Positions 51,558 through 61,801 are shown, counted from the stretch's first letter. The stretch is DNA of 64,000 nucleotides from Syntrophomonas sp. (GCA_016841245.1 JAENZN010000021.1:1-64000), one strand, 5' to 3'. Program-made: numbers and translations. The notes: generated by a model not told the origin, from the letters alone.

Positions 51558-52872
51558 GCAAAGCCATAAACTCATTATCTACGAATTTATTCTTCGAGCT
51601 GTTTCACCTGCCTATTTTGGGGGTAGTAAACAGGGAGAACTGGTTAAAGATTCCCAAGAAAAGCCGATGCTATTCGGAAACTCTGTTGGCGGAGCATTGC
51701 GAGACTACCTAAAGGTATGTAATGTGCCGGAAAACACTATCTATACTTATATGGGCGGGAACAAGAATAATGAATTTTTGCCCAGCTTGCTTTATATCAG
51801 CGATGCGCAAATCACAGGAGATCATGAACTTGCATATAAAGAAGGGACAGCCGTTGATCCTGCTTATGGAAGTGCCAGGGAGCACCAAAAGTATACTTTA
51901 GAATATTTGCCTGAGGAAACCATTATAACCTTTGAAATAGAATATGAGGCGGAAGAAAGTTCTGAGGAAACGGAATTTCATAAAATTATCGGCACTTGGG
52001 AACAGGGGTTCCGAACTGGAAGCATCCGACTGGGCGGGCAGCAGAATAACGGATGGGGGAAGTTTGAACTAAAGGAGTTAAAGAAAAGGGAGTTTATATT
52101 TCGTACCCCGGCCGATTTGGATGAATATATTTTTCAACCATCGGTACGGTCATTTACCTCTGTTAACGAGGGAGAGCTTCCATGTTATGAAATTGCTAAG
52201 CCAAAACAGCTTAGCTTTTCTTTAAAAGGAGAATTTCCTTATGGAGTTTATCAAGCTTTTGTGGATAAGGATAATTCGCAGTTAACCGGATTGCAAAGTC
52301 GGGGGGCCAACTACTATTTGCCGGCCAGCAGTTTTAAAGGAGTAGTGCGGAATGAGGTCAGGATACTGTTGGGTAAATTTCTCAGTACAGAAGAGGTCGA
52401 CGCCAAATTAGATGAGATATTCGGGAACAAAGATCATAAGGGCAAAATACTCTTTCACGATGTGGTTTTAGAAAACAGTGGTCTGGTTAAGGTCAAGCAT
52501 AAAAACTCCTCAGACCGAGAGCCTGTTTATATCAAAATTGACCGGTTGACAGGGGGGGCTTTTGACGGTGCCCTGAAAAAGCAAAAGGAAGTCTGGGGAA
52601 GCGCACTTCTTTGGTGTCAGTTAAGTCTTGAGCAAAATCAAGAGCAGGACCGGTCCTTTCTTTTTCCGTTAATTTATGTCTTAAGGCGGATCGGCAGCGG
52701 CTTGATCCCTTTAGGGGGAAGAACAGCCACAGGGCTGGGGGAATTTGCGGGCAGCGAAGTCGAACTGAGCGGAGCGATAGAAGAGAATATTCCCACAGAC
52801 GATAATTTATCCCCGCAGCAAATCAATAGAATGAGAGAATATTACAACGCATTTGAAAGGTGGTGCCAATAA
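51550..52872 (+). CDS. Double Cas7-like RAMP protein (two Csm3 modules fused)
   Basis: 440 residues with two RAMP modules. Module 1 (about 1-195): ELVKDSQEKPMLFGNSVGGA (candidate catalytic Asp in KDS) and RLGGQQNNGWGKFEL as the Gly-rich loop. Module 2 (about 210-420): SRGANYYLPASSFKGVVRNE and RIGSGLIPLGGRTATGLGEF. A fused pair supplies two backbone subunits of the crRNA complex in one chain, as described for some III-D complexes. ATG 51550 follows GGGGAGG; stop overlaps the csx19 start (TAATG). Confidence 0.85.
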   Translation: MNKQSHKLIIYEFILRAVSPAYFGGSKQGELVKDSQEKPMLFGNSVGGALRDYLKVCNVPENTIYTYMGGNKNNEFLPSLLYISDAQITGDHELAYKEGTAVDPAYGSAREHQKYTLEYLPEETIITFEIEYEAEESSEETEFHKIIGTWEQGFRTGSIRLGGQQNNGWGKFELKELKKREFIFRTPADLDEYIFQPSVRSFTSVNEGELPCYEIAKPKQLSFSLKGEFPYGVYQAFVDKDNSQLTGLQSRGANYYLPASSFKGVVRNEVRILLGKFLSTEEVDAKLDEIFGNKDHKGKILFHDVVLENSGLVKVKHKNSSDREPVYIKIDRLTGGAFDGALKKQKEVWGSALLWCQLSLEQNQEQDRSFLFPLIYVLRRIGSGLIPLGGRTATGLGEFAGSEVELSGAIEENIPTDDNLSPQQINRMREYYNAFERWCQ

Positions 52873-53315
52873 TGCGGTATCTAGGGTTTGATTCGGCGGA
52901 ATCCATTATGGAAGAAAGCGGGTTTACTAAAAGATGTTATTATATAGCTCATTTGCTGGACCGTGTTTTATTGGGCCAAGAGCAAGATGATAAGTATGGG
53001 GAACTGAAACAGGCCCTCAGAGACGGACAGGTTTTAGAACTGCATTTATTCAACGAAGAAAAGGAAATATTTGTAATCGGAACAGATGGGCAATATCTGG
53101 TTTATAATGACCTTTTGCATGAGGAGAGGAATAAAGATAAGCCCGTAATCACCCGCTGCTATAAATTAATGCCGGGTTTGCTGCGAGCCAATGGGATGGC
53201 TGAGAATTACCAGTTAGAGGTGAAGGAATATATAGATTATGATGAGGAAAGCCATATGGCGTATGTGAAAAAAAGCATATTGCATCAATTTAAAGGGGGG
53301 CTGAACGATGAATAA
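52872..53315 (+). CDS. csx19: Csx19 (TIGR03984-type) CRISPR-associated protein
   Basis: 147 residues. LELHLFNEEKEIFVIGTDGQ, a central loop, and LEVKEYIDYDEESHMAYVKK resemble the Csx19 family, which is limited to type III-D loci and is a subunit of the effector complex. Position between two Cas7-like genes fits. ATG 52872 follows AAAGGTGG. Assignment rests on pattern and neighbourhood, so moderately sure. Confidence 0.72.
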   Translation: MRYLGFDSAESIMEESGFTKRCYYIAHLLDRVLLGQEQDDKYGELKQALRDGQVLELHLFNEEKEIFVIGTDGQYLVYNDLLHEERNKDKPVITRCYKLMPGLLRANGMAENYQLEVKEYIDYDEESHMAYVKKSILHQFKGGLNDE

Positions 53316-55551
53316 AAATAAAATAAAATATGTAACCCTGCCTTATGATTTTATTCGGTTTCCCAGCAAGTGGCATCCATACGCCGGGAAAAGGGAACTG
53401 CCAGAGCGGGACTTGCCACGTCATGACCGGCGGGATCAGATAAGCGGCTATATTCAATACAAGCTGTGGCCCAGGTCGGATTTGGCTGTGGAAATAAAAG
53501 AGGGAAAAGACGGAAGGTTGTTTCTGGGCGGCAGCCAGATGCGGGGGCGGGTGAGGGCCAATCTGGAGATATTAAGTCAGAGCTTTCCTCATTTTATTGA
53601 AGGTTCACCGATGCTGTTCAGGGACTTTGCTGGAGATTTAAAGAGTTCTTATCAAGTAAAGATGAATATTCAAAATGGTATTGAGAGATCAATCCAGGCG
53701 GGATTTTTAAAGAAAGATGGGGATGAATTTTATGTGGTTCCGGCCCAAACATATTTTGCCGATAAGTATTTTGCTTCCATAAAAGAACACAGGCTCATAA
53801 ATATTGGGTTTAACGGAGCAGGAAAATTTGCCGGGCTGTATGATAAAGGCAAAAGCAAGAAACAATTTAAAAAAATAAATGAAATTCAAAAGCAAATTGA
53901 TATGCTGACTGGTGAGGTAAAGAAGCTGAGAGAACAGCTGCGGGATGAATTAGCTCCTATTAAGCAAGAAATTGATAAGCTATTTACCGAAAAATTCAGT
54001 TTTCGTAAAAAGTTAAAAGGGAATATCAATGAAGTTGATTTAAAAAATATAGAACAGGAGTTATTAATTCAATTAAATAAAATCAGGACGGAAGATGATA
54101 AGCTAAAGGATTTTTTTGACAAAATGGCGGAAAGATGGGTGCTTAAAGCAAAAATTGATATCAAGTACTCTAAATTGCCAAAAAACCCGTCATATTATCC
54201 GTATCAGACTGCAGTCTATTATAGGCAGAACATTAACGGAGGAATAGATAGGATAACAAAAGATGCAACGGAAGATGTAACTTTAAAAGGCTATCTCTTT
54301 AATTCCACCAACGCTACTTCCAAAAGAAGCCACTATTTTATAAAAGAAAAACAAAAAGGGGTAATAGAATTTTCCGTACCACCGGACGTCATTCAAAGTT
54401 ATAAGCAGAATTATAAGAGATTTCGTAGCAACGATGAGAAAATAAAGGAATTTTATAATATATTTGACGAAGTTGCTTATCAAAAATTGCTTAAAAAGCA
54501 CCCCGAAGGCCCAATTGTATTTTTCCAGGCAGGAAATGACGGGAAGGTAGAAAAAATTGGCCGCACCCCTTATTTTAAAACTCCGTATACGCATTCCATT
54601 GAGGATATTCTCCAAAAAAAGGGCGAAAAGAACCAGATAGGTTATGCTGATGCTTTGTTTGGCTTTATATCTGATGTCTTTAAATCAAAGGAGCAGGAGA
54701 AAGAAAGTGAGAGTGATAATAAAACAACAAGCTATAAATCACGCCTGCGTTTCTCGCCGCTTGATATAAAAGGTAAATTCGATTATGACCAACAATATGT
54801 CCCTGAAGAATTTCTCCTTCTCAGCCCTTTGGCCAGTGCCAGCGCCATGTATCTTAAGCAAACCGACGGTGAGAAGCTTTCGACTTATGAGAACAAGAAA
54901 GAAGAACCGCCCATCTTAAACGGCTATAAATACTATCATATATTGGACCGGGTTCAAGAGAGAAAACAAGAAAGAAAAACAAATCCTGCCAATGACAAAA
55001 GGTTAAGCACAAAGGGCGTAATGAAAAATAATGAGCAGGACGGATTTTGTCTGGAGGGCAAAGTCTATTTTCACAATTTAGCGCCTGAAGAATTAGGTCT
55101 CGTATTGCTTAGCCTGGACGTAAAAGAGGTTTTGCAATCCCATCGATGCGTTGATTTTATAGAGAAAAACCGTAATTTGATTCAAAACGCCTATGAACAG
55201 ATTGGTGGGGCCAAACCATACGGTTATGGCAAAGTAAAGGTAGAAGTTGAAAAACTGTATCTTGAAAAAAAGGATCATTCTTTTGAGGCATTGATTGTTG
55301 ATCCCACGGAAGAGCAAAACGACCGATGTGAATATATTGATGCTTTTATTGATGAGATGTATTCAGCAAAGGAAGATTATTTTCACTACTTTAAAGAATA
55401 TATTGAGAGCAAGCAAGAAAGGAATCGAGAAGAAAAAACAGATGAGAATTATAGCAGAGAAAATCCCACAACTATCAATTGGAATAATTTGAATGAGAAG
55501 ATAGGGGGCGGCGGATATCCTAAAGACTGGAAACTCTGGCGGAAAGATTGA
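53308..55551 (+). CDS. Large RAMP protein (TIGR03986-like, Cas7 with insertion)
   Basis: 747 residues. N-terminal RAMP part: YVTLPYDFIRFPSKWHPYAG, LPRHDRRDQISGYIQYKLWP, LFLGGSQMRGRVRANLEILS. A C-terminal part has YEQIGGAKPYGYGKVKVEVE as the Gly-rich loop. Between them is a long insertion with a coiled coil near residues 190-275 (KINEIQKQIDMLTGEVKKLR, then Glu/Lys-rich heptads). This matches the RAMP family that closes III-D operons and the idea of a Cas7 with an insertion. GGGGGG precedes ATG. Confidence 0.82.
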   Translation: MNKNKIKYVTLPYDFIRFPSKWHPYAGKRELPERDLPRHDRRDQISGYIQYKLWPRSDLAVEIKEGKDGRLFLGGSQMRGRVRANLEILSQSFPHFIEGSPMLFRDFAGDLKSSYQVKMNIQNGIERSIQAGFLKKDGDEFYVVPAQTYFADKYFASIKEHRLINIGFNGAGKFAGLYDKGKSKKQFKKINEIQKQIDMLTGEVKKLREQLRDELAPIKQEIDKLFTEKFSFRKKLKGNINEVDLKNIEQELLIQLNKIRTEDDKLKDFFDKMAERWVLKAKIDIKYSKLPKNPSYYPYQTAVYYRQNINGGIDRITKDATEDVTLKGYLFNSTNATSKRSHYFIKEKQKGVIEFSVPPDVIQSYKQNYKRFRSNDEKIKEFYNIFDEVAYQKLLKKHPEGPIVFFQAGNDGKVEKIGRTPYFKTPYTHSIEDILQKKGEKNQIGYADALFGFISDVFKSKEQEKESESDNKTTSYKSRLRFSPLDIKGKFDYDQQYVPEEFLLLSPLASASAMYLKQTDGEKLSTYENKKEEPPILNGYKYYHILDRVQERKQERKTNPANDKRLSTKGVMKNNEQDGFCLEGKVYFHNLAPEELGLVLLSLDVKEVLQSHRCVDFIEKNRNLIQNAYEQIGGAKPYGYGKVKVEVEKLYLEKKDHSFEALIVDPTEEQNDRCEYIDAFIDEMYSAKEDYFHYFKEYIESKQERNREEKTDENYSRENPTTINWNNLNEKIGGGGYPKDWKLWRKD

Positions 55552-55635
55552 TATCAGCAAGGTATCCCGCAGTAGCGTTGTTAAATGTCAATGAAATAAG
55601 TTAGAAATTTATATAAAAAAATATTAAGTGGAAAA

Positions 55636-55757
55636 GGAGTTAATGCGGAATCCAGCCTAAATATATACCACGATGCTCTGGAGGATGCATCGATGAAAAA
55701 ACAGAATTATACAAAGATGTAATTAACAAAAGGACTGCTTTTTATACCGAAAATTAA
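55636..55757 (+). pseudogene. Frameshifted gene remnant between the III-D and I-B operons
   Basis: Plus-strand frames GVNAESSLNIYHDALEDA (from about 55636) and IDEKTELYKDVINKRTAFYT (to the TAA at 55755-55757) join if one frameshift is placed near 55690. Both read like one short protein tail. Family unknown; sign of a deleted gene between the two CRISPR modules. Confidence 0.4.
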
Positions 55758-55817
55758 ATACTGTGATGATAAAAGATATTTAAAGAAAATGAGATTTACT
55801 CAGAAGGAGGTGAGATC

Positions 55818-57647
55818 ATGATTGAAGCTTTACGTGACATAGGTGCTTACAGTTTTCGGCAGAAAGGAATAAACACCGAGGAAAACCTGATTGAAATTTT
55901 ATTGGATGAGGTTAATAAAGGGGGGAATTATGCCAAGGTCTATGCCATCAATTTTGAGGACAGCGAAGCAGGGTTGCGTTATAGGGATGTAAGCATAGAG
56001 GACTGGGATAAGAAAAAGGCTTTACAGTATTTATACCGGGAAAAAGCTTCGCAAGGAGCCCATTATATGCCAACGGCCAGAATTGCAGGCAACAAGGAAG
56101 TAGATGTGAGAAAGACTTTTGAAAATCGGATCGAGAAGTGGTTTGACCGGTTAAAGAGAGAGCATACGCAATGGTTAAACAAAAGTGCCTTCCTGGCCAG
56201 TCTGTATGCAGCTTTTGTCAAAGATCAGGAACGGATTAAGAATGATCTGGTTAGATTGAGGATGCAGTATGAAGATGGAGGATTTATTACTCTGATTTTC
56301 TGCCAGGGTGAAGAAAAAAAGTATCTGGGTGACATTGAGGACTGCTCATCATATTTGCTGGAATTCAGCCAGGAAAAATATGATGAGGTATCTAACGATG
56401 GAATCTGCTGTTTGTGTAATAGGAAATCCAAAGTTTTTGGCAATGCTTCGCCGATTACCTTCTATTCTTTGGACAAGCCGGGCTATATTGCGGGGGGCAT
56501 GAAAAAGGAAAATGGGTATAAAAACTTTCCGCTCTGTTTTGAATGTTTGCTGCAGTTAAACGAAGGAGCAGCTTATATGCAGGACTTGCTGGGATTTAGA
56601 TTTGCCGGGCTGAGATATTATTTGATTCCGGAAGCCATTTATAATAAAAATGAAGTGTTAGATGAGATCATGAATATTTATTATAGTTTCCAGCAAGAAA
56701 GCGAAGGAAAAGTGTCATTGTCGCAGGCCGATCGGATAGCGGCGGATGAGGATGATATCCTGGGTCTTATAAAAGACGTAGATGATATAGTTTCGTTGAA
56801 GTTTTTGTTTTTCCAGGAACAAAGCAGCAAGTTTGTTATATTGCTGCTGATGGAAGACGTCCTGCCATCCCGCATTCGTACTTTGTTTGCCGCCAAACAA
56901 AGAGCGGAAGATCATTCGGTTTTTAAAGATCAAAAATTTAGTGCCAAGTTGATTCAGGATATTCAGTTTAACTATGGAGTTCTGCGGAGACTGTTTCCTA
57001 CCATAAAGGGTTTTCTGGAGATTGTTAACAAGACTTTTAAAGATCAGAAGATTGATAAACAGTATGTGTTGGAATTGATTATGGATAGATTAAGAGGATT
57101 GTTCAATGACAATCGCTACATGAAAATTGAAGTACTGCAGGCCTTTGCATGTCTGCTATATTTAACTGAACTTGGAGTACTAAAAAGTACAGGAGGTGAC
57201 TTGGGGTTGATGGATATGGAGAATGAAGTGGTGGCTATGGTGGCTATGGAGGCTTTGGACGCTCGTGTCGAACGCTTTTTTCAAGAATTTAGCTCGACCA
57301 TTGATAATAACGCTAAAAAAGCAGTATTCCTGACTGGTGTACTTACTCAGCATTTGCTGGCTATACAAAACGCTGACCGGGGATCTACTCCGTTCAGAAG
57401 CCAGCTAAAAGGACTCAAGATGAAAGAAGCGGACGTAAGAGCATTATTGCCCAAGATCCAGCAGAAACTCGAAGAATACGGAAGCAACTACTATACTCAA
57501 CTGGAGAAGATAGCCAGTTTATATTATTTGCAAGCCGGGAACAATTGGGGGATGTCTGTTGATGAGGTAAATTTCTACTTTGTTTTGGGCATGAACCTGA
57601 ATGACTCAAAAAATAAAGAAGGCGTACCATATTTTAAAACAAAATAA
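55818..57647 (+). CDS. cas8b: Type I-B CRISPR large subunit Cas8b (Csh1)
   Basis: 609 residues. MIEALRDIGAYSFRQKGINT, then a zinc-finger-like pair (CCLCNRKSKVFG and FPLCFECLLQLNEG), LQDLLGFRFAGLRYYLIPEA-like segment and a C-terminal helical part as in Csh1. Cas8b recognises the PAM and holds the crRNA 5' end in type I-B Cascade. Ideal site AAGGAGGTGA before ATG. First gene of the I-B operon cas8b-cas7-cas5-cas3. Confidence 0.9.
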   Translation: MIEALRDIGAYSFRQKGINTEENLIEILLDEVNKGGNYAKVYAINFEDSEAGLRYRDVSIEDWDKKKALQYLYREKASQGAHYMPTARIAGNKEVDVRKTFENRIEKWFDRLKREHTQWLNKSAFLASLYAAFVKDQERIKNDLVRLRMQYEDGGFITLIFCQGEEKKYLGDIEDCSSYLLEFSQEKYDEVSNDGICCLCNRKSKVFGNASPITFYSLDKPGYIAGGMKKENGYKNFPLCFECLLQLNEGAAYMQDLLGFRFAGLRYYLIPEAIYNKNEVLDEIMNIYYSFQQESEGKVSLSQADRIAADEDDILGLIKDVDDIVSLKFLFFQEQSSKFVILLLMEDVLPSRIRTLFAAKQRAEDHSVFKDQKFSAKLIQDIQFNYGVLRRLFPTIKGFLEIVNKTFKDQKIDKQYVLELIMDRLRGLFNDNRYMKIEVLQAFACLLYLTELGVLKSTGGDLGLMDMENEVVAMVAMEALDARVERFFQEFSSTIDNNAKKAVFLTGVLTQHLLAIQNADRGSTPFRSQLKGLKMKEADVRALLPKIQQKLEEYGSNYYTQLEKIASLYYLQAGNNWGMSVDEVNFYFVLGMNLNDSKNKEGVPYFKTK

Positions 57648-57661
57648 GGGAGATGAAATAA

Positions 57662-58645
57662 ATGAACAGGTCTGAACTGTTATTCCTATATGATATTACC
57701 GATGCCAATCCCAACGGAGATCCTATGGATGAAAATAAACCGCGGCTGGATGAGGAAACCGGGATAAATATAGTGACCGATGTACGCTTAAAAAGGACTA
57801 TCCGCGACTACCTGCTTGAAACTAAAGGTGAGGAAATATTTGTGCGGGAAAAGCGCGATGATAATGACAACCTGCAGGATGCCAAATTGCGGGCAGAAGA
57901 TTTTCTTCTGGATGAAAGTGGAAACAAGATTGACAAGAGTAAAATGACTGTTGCAGAAATGAAAAACGTAATAAGTAAGAACGTGCTGAAAGAATGTATT
58001 GATGTAAGACTATTTGGTGCTACCATTCCGCTGGAGAAAAAAAAAGGGGAAGCAGGCAGTTTAACATATACCGGTCCGGTGCAATTCAAGATGGGGCGCT
58101 CCTTGCATGCCGTAAACATGGTGCATATAAAGGGAACCGGAGCATTTGCGTCTGGGGCCAATAAGAGCATGTCAACCTTCAGGGAGGAATACTTCCTTTC
58201 TTATTCTCTAATCAACTTTTATGGAATTGTAAATGAAAATGCGGCGGCTCATACTGCTTTGCGGGAAGAGGATGTGGATTTGCTCCTGGAAGCGATGTGG
58301 AAAGGGACCAAGAGCCTAACATCTCGATCAAAGGCGGGGCAAATGCCCAGGGTATTGTTCCGGGTAGTATATAAAGAAGATGATTATCATATCGGTGAAC
58401 TGGATAAGTACATTTCTTTAAAGAAAAATGATGAGATGATGCGTGATGAAGAACTACGGGATATTAACCAGGTGCAAATCGATGTGACTGAATTGGCAAG
58501 CAAATTATCGGCCAACCGGGACAAAGTTGATAGAGTGGAATATGCCCTTGATTCGCGGGTAACGTTAATAAACAATGAAAAGGCCTATAATCTTGCTGAA
58601 GCTGTGGAGGGAGTCGAATTTATAGCGCTGCCTTTTAACGATTAG
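57662..58645 (+). CDS. cas7: Type I-B CRISPR backbone Cas7 (Csh2)
   Basis: 327 residues: FLYDITDANPNGDPMDENKP and VTDVRLKRTIRDYLLETKG are the Cas7/Csh2 signature, followed by DVRLFGATIPLEKKKGEAGS and TYTGPVQFKMGRSLHAVNMV. It polymerises along the crRNA in Cascade. GGGAGATGA precedes ATG, 14 bases after cas8b. Confidence 0.94.
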   Translation: MNRSELLFLYDITDANPNGDPMDENKPRLDEETGINIVTDVRLKRTIRDYLLETKGEEIFVREKRDDNDNLQDAKLRAEDFLLDESGNKIDKSKMTVAEMKNVISKNVLKECIDVRLFGATIPLEKKKGEAGSLTYTGPVQFKMGRSLHAVNMVHIKGTGAFASGANKSMSTFREEYFLSYSLINFYGIVNENAAAHTALREEDVDLLLEAMWKGTKSLTSRSKAGQMPRVLFRVVYKEDDYHIGELDKYISLKKNDEMMRDEELRDINQVQIDVTELASKLSANRDKVDRVEYALDSRVTLINNEKAYNLAEAVEGVEFIALPFND

Positions 58646-58662
58646 ATGAGGAAGTGATTAAG

Positions 58663-59379
58663 GTGAATGTCATTGTATTTGATATATGGGGCGATTATGG
58701 ACACTTTAAAAAATTCCATACTACAGCGTCACCATTAACTTTCTCTTTTCCGCCGCCGACAGCAGTAATCGGTATTGTGGCCGCCATACTGGGTATTGAT
58801 AAGGAGAACTACTGGGATACTTTCTCGCAGGAGAATACCCGGGTGGCGGTAAGAATCATCAATCCGGTAAAAAAAATAAGAACCGGCATCAACGTAATAG
58901 AAACCAAAAGCGCAGGGCCTATGTTTAATCGCATAAAACAGCGCAGCCAAATAAAATATGAATATTTAAAGGATGCCCATTATCGTATATTTTTCAGCCA
59001 TGATGATCCGGATCTGATGGCTCGATTGAAGACAATGCTGGCTGCGCATAAGACTGTGTATACAATATCACTTGGAAACGCACAGATGCTGGCAGGGTTT
59101 GCTTTTGCCGGTGCATATGAGGCACAGAAACTATCCGCTGGAAGTTATGTTAGTATTCATTCGGTTCTTCCCCTGGAAGAACACATGAAAATAGACAGCA
59201 AAGTAATTATGTTAGAGGAAAATCGGCAATATACGAAAGAAATCGTATCAATTCGGATGAATGCCGATAGAGAAGTTTTAGACTATAAAACCGTGTTATT
59301 TGATATGAACGCTATGATTATTACTGCTAATGTCAAGGGAATAGTGAAAGTAGGGGATGAGAATGTCGTGTTTATGTGA
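58663..59379 (+). CDS. cas5: Type I-B CRISPR Cas5
   Basis: About 238 residues starting VIVFDIWGDYGHFKKFHTTA, with TFSFPPPTAVIGIVAAILGI, the typical Cas5 N-terminal RAMP pattern, and SLGNAQMLAGFAFAGAYE. Cas5 binds the 5' handle of the crRNA beside Cas8b. GTG 58663 has GAGGA ten bases upstream; GTG 58654 is in frame but too close to it. Overlaps cas3 by 17 bases. Confidence 0.9.
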   Translation: MNVIVFDIWGDYGHFKKFHTTASPLTFSFPPPTAVIGIVAAILGIDKENYWDTFSQENTRVAVRIINPVKKIRTGINVIETKSAGPMFNRIKQRSQIKYEYLKDAHYRIFFSHDDPDLMARLKTMLAAHKTVYTISLGNAQMLAGFAFAGAYEAQKLSAGSYVSIHSVLPLEEHMKIDSKVIMLEENRQYTKEIVSIRMNADREVLDYKTVLFDMNAMIITANVKGIVKVGDENVVFM

Positions 59380-61801
59380 GAAACTCTTTTCACATCCCGG
59401 AAAGCTCTTGGAAGATCATCTTCGGTATGTAGGGCAAACAGCACAAGACTGGGTCAATAATCTACAGTTGAATTTAGATGTAAATAAGCACACGCTGGCA
59501 GATATTGCGTGTATTATTGGACTTGCTCATGATATGGGCAAGTCCAGCAGATCATTCCAAAAATATCTGCTTACAGAGAGCGAAGAAGAGAAATTGAAAA
59601 TGAAAAACCATGAAGAAACCAGACATAGTCCTCTGGGAGCTTTTTGCGGGTACTATTTAGCTTGCGAATATGTAAGATCTAATCATCTTGAAACAGAGTA
59701 TGAGGCTTATCTGCCTATGGTAACTTTTTTAGTTATACAAAGACATCATGGCGATTTAAACCTCCTTATCAACGAGGCATCCAAATATAAAGCCAGTAAT
59801 GTGTCAGCGTATCTAAATGATGTGGATGAATTATCATTTGATAAACTGCTTTTTAGTATTTTATCCTCTATACCCGGTCTGGAACATTGCAATTACAAGT
59901 GGCTGCAAAGCAAAATTAACAATTATGAAAAGGATATGAGGGCCATTCGCAGCTTTGCCAGAACGCTTGGAAGACAGCAGAAGCTGGATTATTATTTTAT
60001 TACTGCCTTACTCTATTCAACTTTAGTTGATGCTGATAAGAGTGATGCTTCAGAACTTAAAGCAGATTATACAGGCAATACTATCCCCGGGAACCTGGTT
60101 GATCAATATCGCAATATTCTTGGGTTCGATAAGCCCAGCACAGAAATGAATCGATTGCGAAATGAGATATATCAAGCAAGCGCAGATGTGACTAATGCCA
60201 TAGAACAGGGGCATCATGTTCTATCGATTAATGTTCCCACAGGAACAGGTAAAACCCTTAATGCTTTATCTGTCGCCGTAAAAATAAGGGAATGTCTTAT
60301 TTCACGGGAAGGACTTAATAGGTCTATAATATATGCGCTTCCTTTTACCAGTATAATTGATCAAAACTACCAGGTTTTTAACGAAGTCTTAACCAAAGTC
60401 AGCGGCAAGGAGCCTGGAAACAACATTTTATTAAAACATCATTACCTGGCGGATGGATTCTATAAAGCAGTTGAGAATAATGAGGAGTATCTGGAATATT
60501 CAGCCCTGGATTCAAAATTCATAATTGAGGGCTGGAATTCATCTATTATTGTTACTACCTTTGTGCAGTTGTTTCACAGCTTGATTACCAACCGTAATTC
60601 AGCATCCAGAAAGTTTCATAGGATAGTAAATTCAATTATTATTTTAGATGAGATTCAAGCAATTCCTCATAGATATTGGTACCTGCTGCGGGAAATATGC
60701 AATTATATGGCTGAACATATGGATACCTATTTCATCTTCGTTACTGCTACTTTGCCATTGATTTTTCCGGAAGGCGAAATATATGAGCTGGTCGCCGACA
60801 AAGGACAATACTATCGCGCTTTAAACCGTATTAATCTGGAAATAAACATCGATGAAATTATAGATATTAGTGAATTTCAGGAAATCGTGATACAAGAAGC
60901 TTTAAGCAATAAGAAAAAAGATATACTGGTAGTTATGAATACCATTAAATCTGCACAGATAGTATATGAGGCACTCATTAATGAACTGGATGCAGCAGAA
61001 AATGCTTTTTATTATCTATCATCCCATGTTGTACCTGCCCAGAGAAGAAAAAGAATAGAAAGAATCAAGCAAGACCAGGAGAAACGAAAAGTAGTGGTCA
61101 GTACGCAGTTAATTGAAGCTGGTGTGGATATTGACCTGGACATCGTTTTCAGGGATATGGGGCCCCTTGATTCTGTAAATCAAGTAGCCGGGAGATGCAA
61201 CCGTAATTTGAGCAAAGGCAAGGGGGTTGTCAAGTTATATTATATAAAACGGGGCAATAAACCGGATTCATCCTTCATATATGATAGCACCTTGCTTAAT
61301 GCTACCAGGCAAACCATTGCTGCTTGTTCCATCCAGGGCCGCATTGAGGAAAAGGACTTTTACGATATGAGCAGCAGTTATTATAAATTGCTTAACCAGG
61401 GGATACTTTCTGATGCTGAATCGGAAAACGTTCTGGAAGCGGTATGCGCCTTGAATTATGAGAAGATCCAGGATTTTAAACTTATTGATGAGAATTATGA
61501 AAAAGCTGACTTATTTATTGAAATCGATGAAAAGGCCAGGGAAATATGGAACAGGTTCTTGGAGTTAAGTAAGATTGATGATAGATGGGAACGGCGAGAG
61601 GAGTTTTATCGGTTTAAGAATACTTTTCAGCAATATATTATTTCGGTGCAAAAAAACGCTCAATGGCTGTATCCATTCGCAGACAGTATGGCTGGCGGAA
61701 TATTCCATATAAGCTTGGACGTTGTTGATACATATTATAAAGGAGAAGGTCATGGTGATACTGGTTTTAAACCTGAAGGGGAAGCGTATGCTATATGGTA
61801 G
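59363..61801 (+). CDS. cas3: Type I CRISPR nuclease-helicase Cas3
   Basis: About 812 residues: N-terminal HD nuclease (LLEDHLRYVGQTAQDW, GLAHDMGKSSRSFQKYL, HSPLGAFCGYYL, VIQRHHGDL), then an SF2 helicase with Walker A NVPTGTGKTLNAL, DEAD-like box IILDEIQAIP, FVTATLP, and motif VI VNQVAGRCNR preceded by STQLIEAGVDIDLD. It unwinds and degrades DNA targeted by Cascade. ATG 59363 has GGGGATGAG upstream (ATG 59357 also in frame). All key residues appear intact. Confidence 0.95.
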   Translation: MSCLCEKLFSHPGKLLEDHLRYVGQTAQDWVNNLQLNLDVNKHTLADIACIIGLAHDMGKSSRSFQKYLLTESEEEKLKMKNHEETRHSPLGAFCGYYLACEYVRSNHLETEYEAYLPMVTFLVIQRHHGDLNLLINEASKYKASNVSAYLNDVDELSFDKLLFSILSSIPGLEHCNYKWLQSKINNYEKDMRAIRSFARTLGRQQKLDYYFITALLYSTLVDADKSDASELKADYTGNTIPGNLVDQYRNILGFDKPSTEMNRLRNEIYQASADVTNAIEQGHHVLSINVPTGTGKTLNALSVAVKIRECLISREGLNRSIIYALPFTSIIDQNYQVFNEVLTKVSGKEPGNNILLKHHYLADGFYKAVENNEEYLEYSALDSKFIIEGWNSSIIVTTFVQLFHSLITNRNSASRKFHRIVNSIIILDEIQAIPHRYWYLLREICNYMAEHMDTYFIFVTATLPLIFPEGEIYELVADKGQYYRALNRINLEINIDEIIDISEFQEIVIQEALSNKKKDILVVMNTIKSAQIVYEALINELDAAENAFYYLSSHVVPAQRRKRIERIKQDQEKRKVVVSTQLIEAGVDIDLDIVFRDMGPLDSVNQVAGRCNRNLSKGKGVVKLYYIKRGNKPDSSFIYDSTLLNATRQTIAACSIQGRIEEKDFYDMSSSYYKLLNQGILSDAESENVLEAVCALNYEKIQDFKLIDENYEKADLFIEIDEKAREIWNRFLELSKIDDRWERREEFYRFKNTFQQYIISVQKNAQWLYPFADSMAGGIFHISLDVVDTYYKGEGHGDTGFKPEGEAYAIW

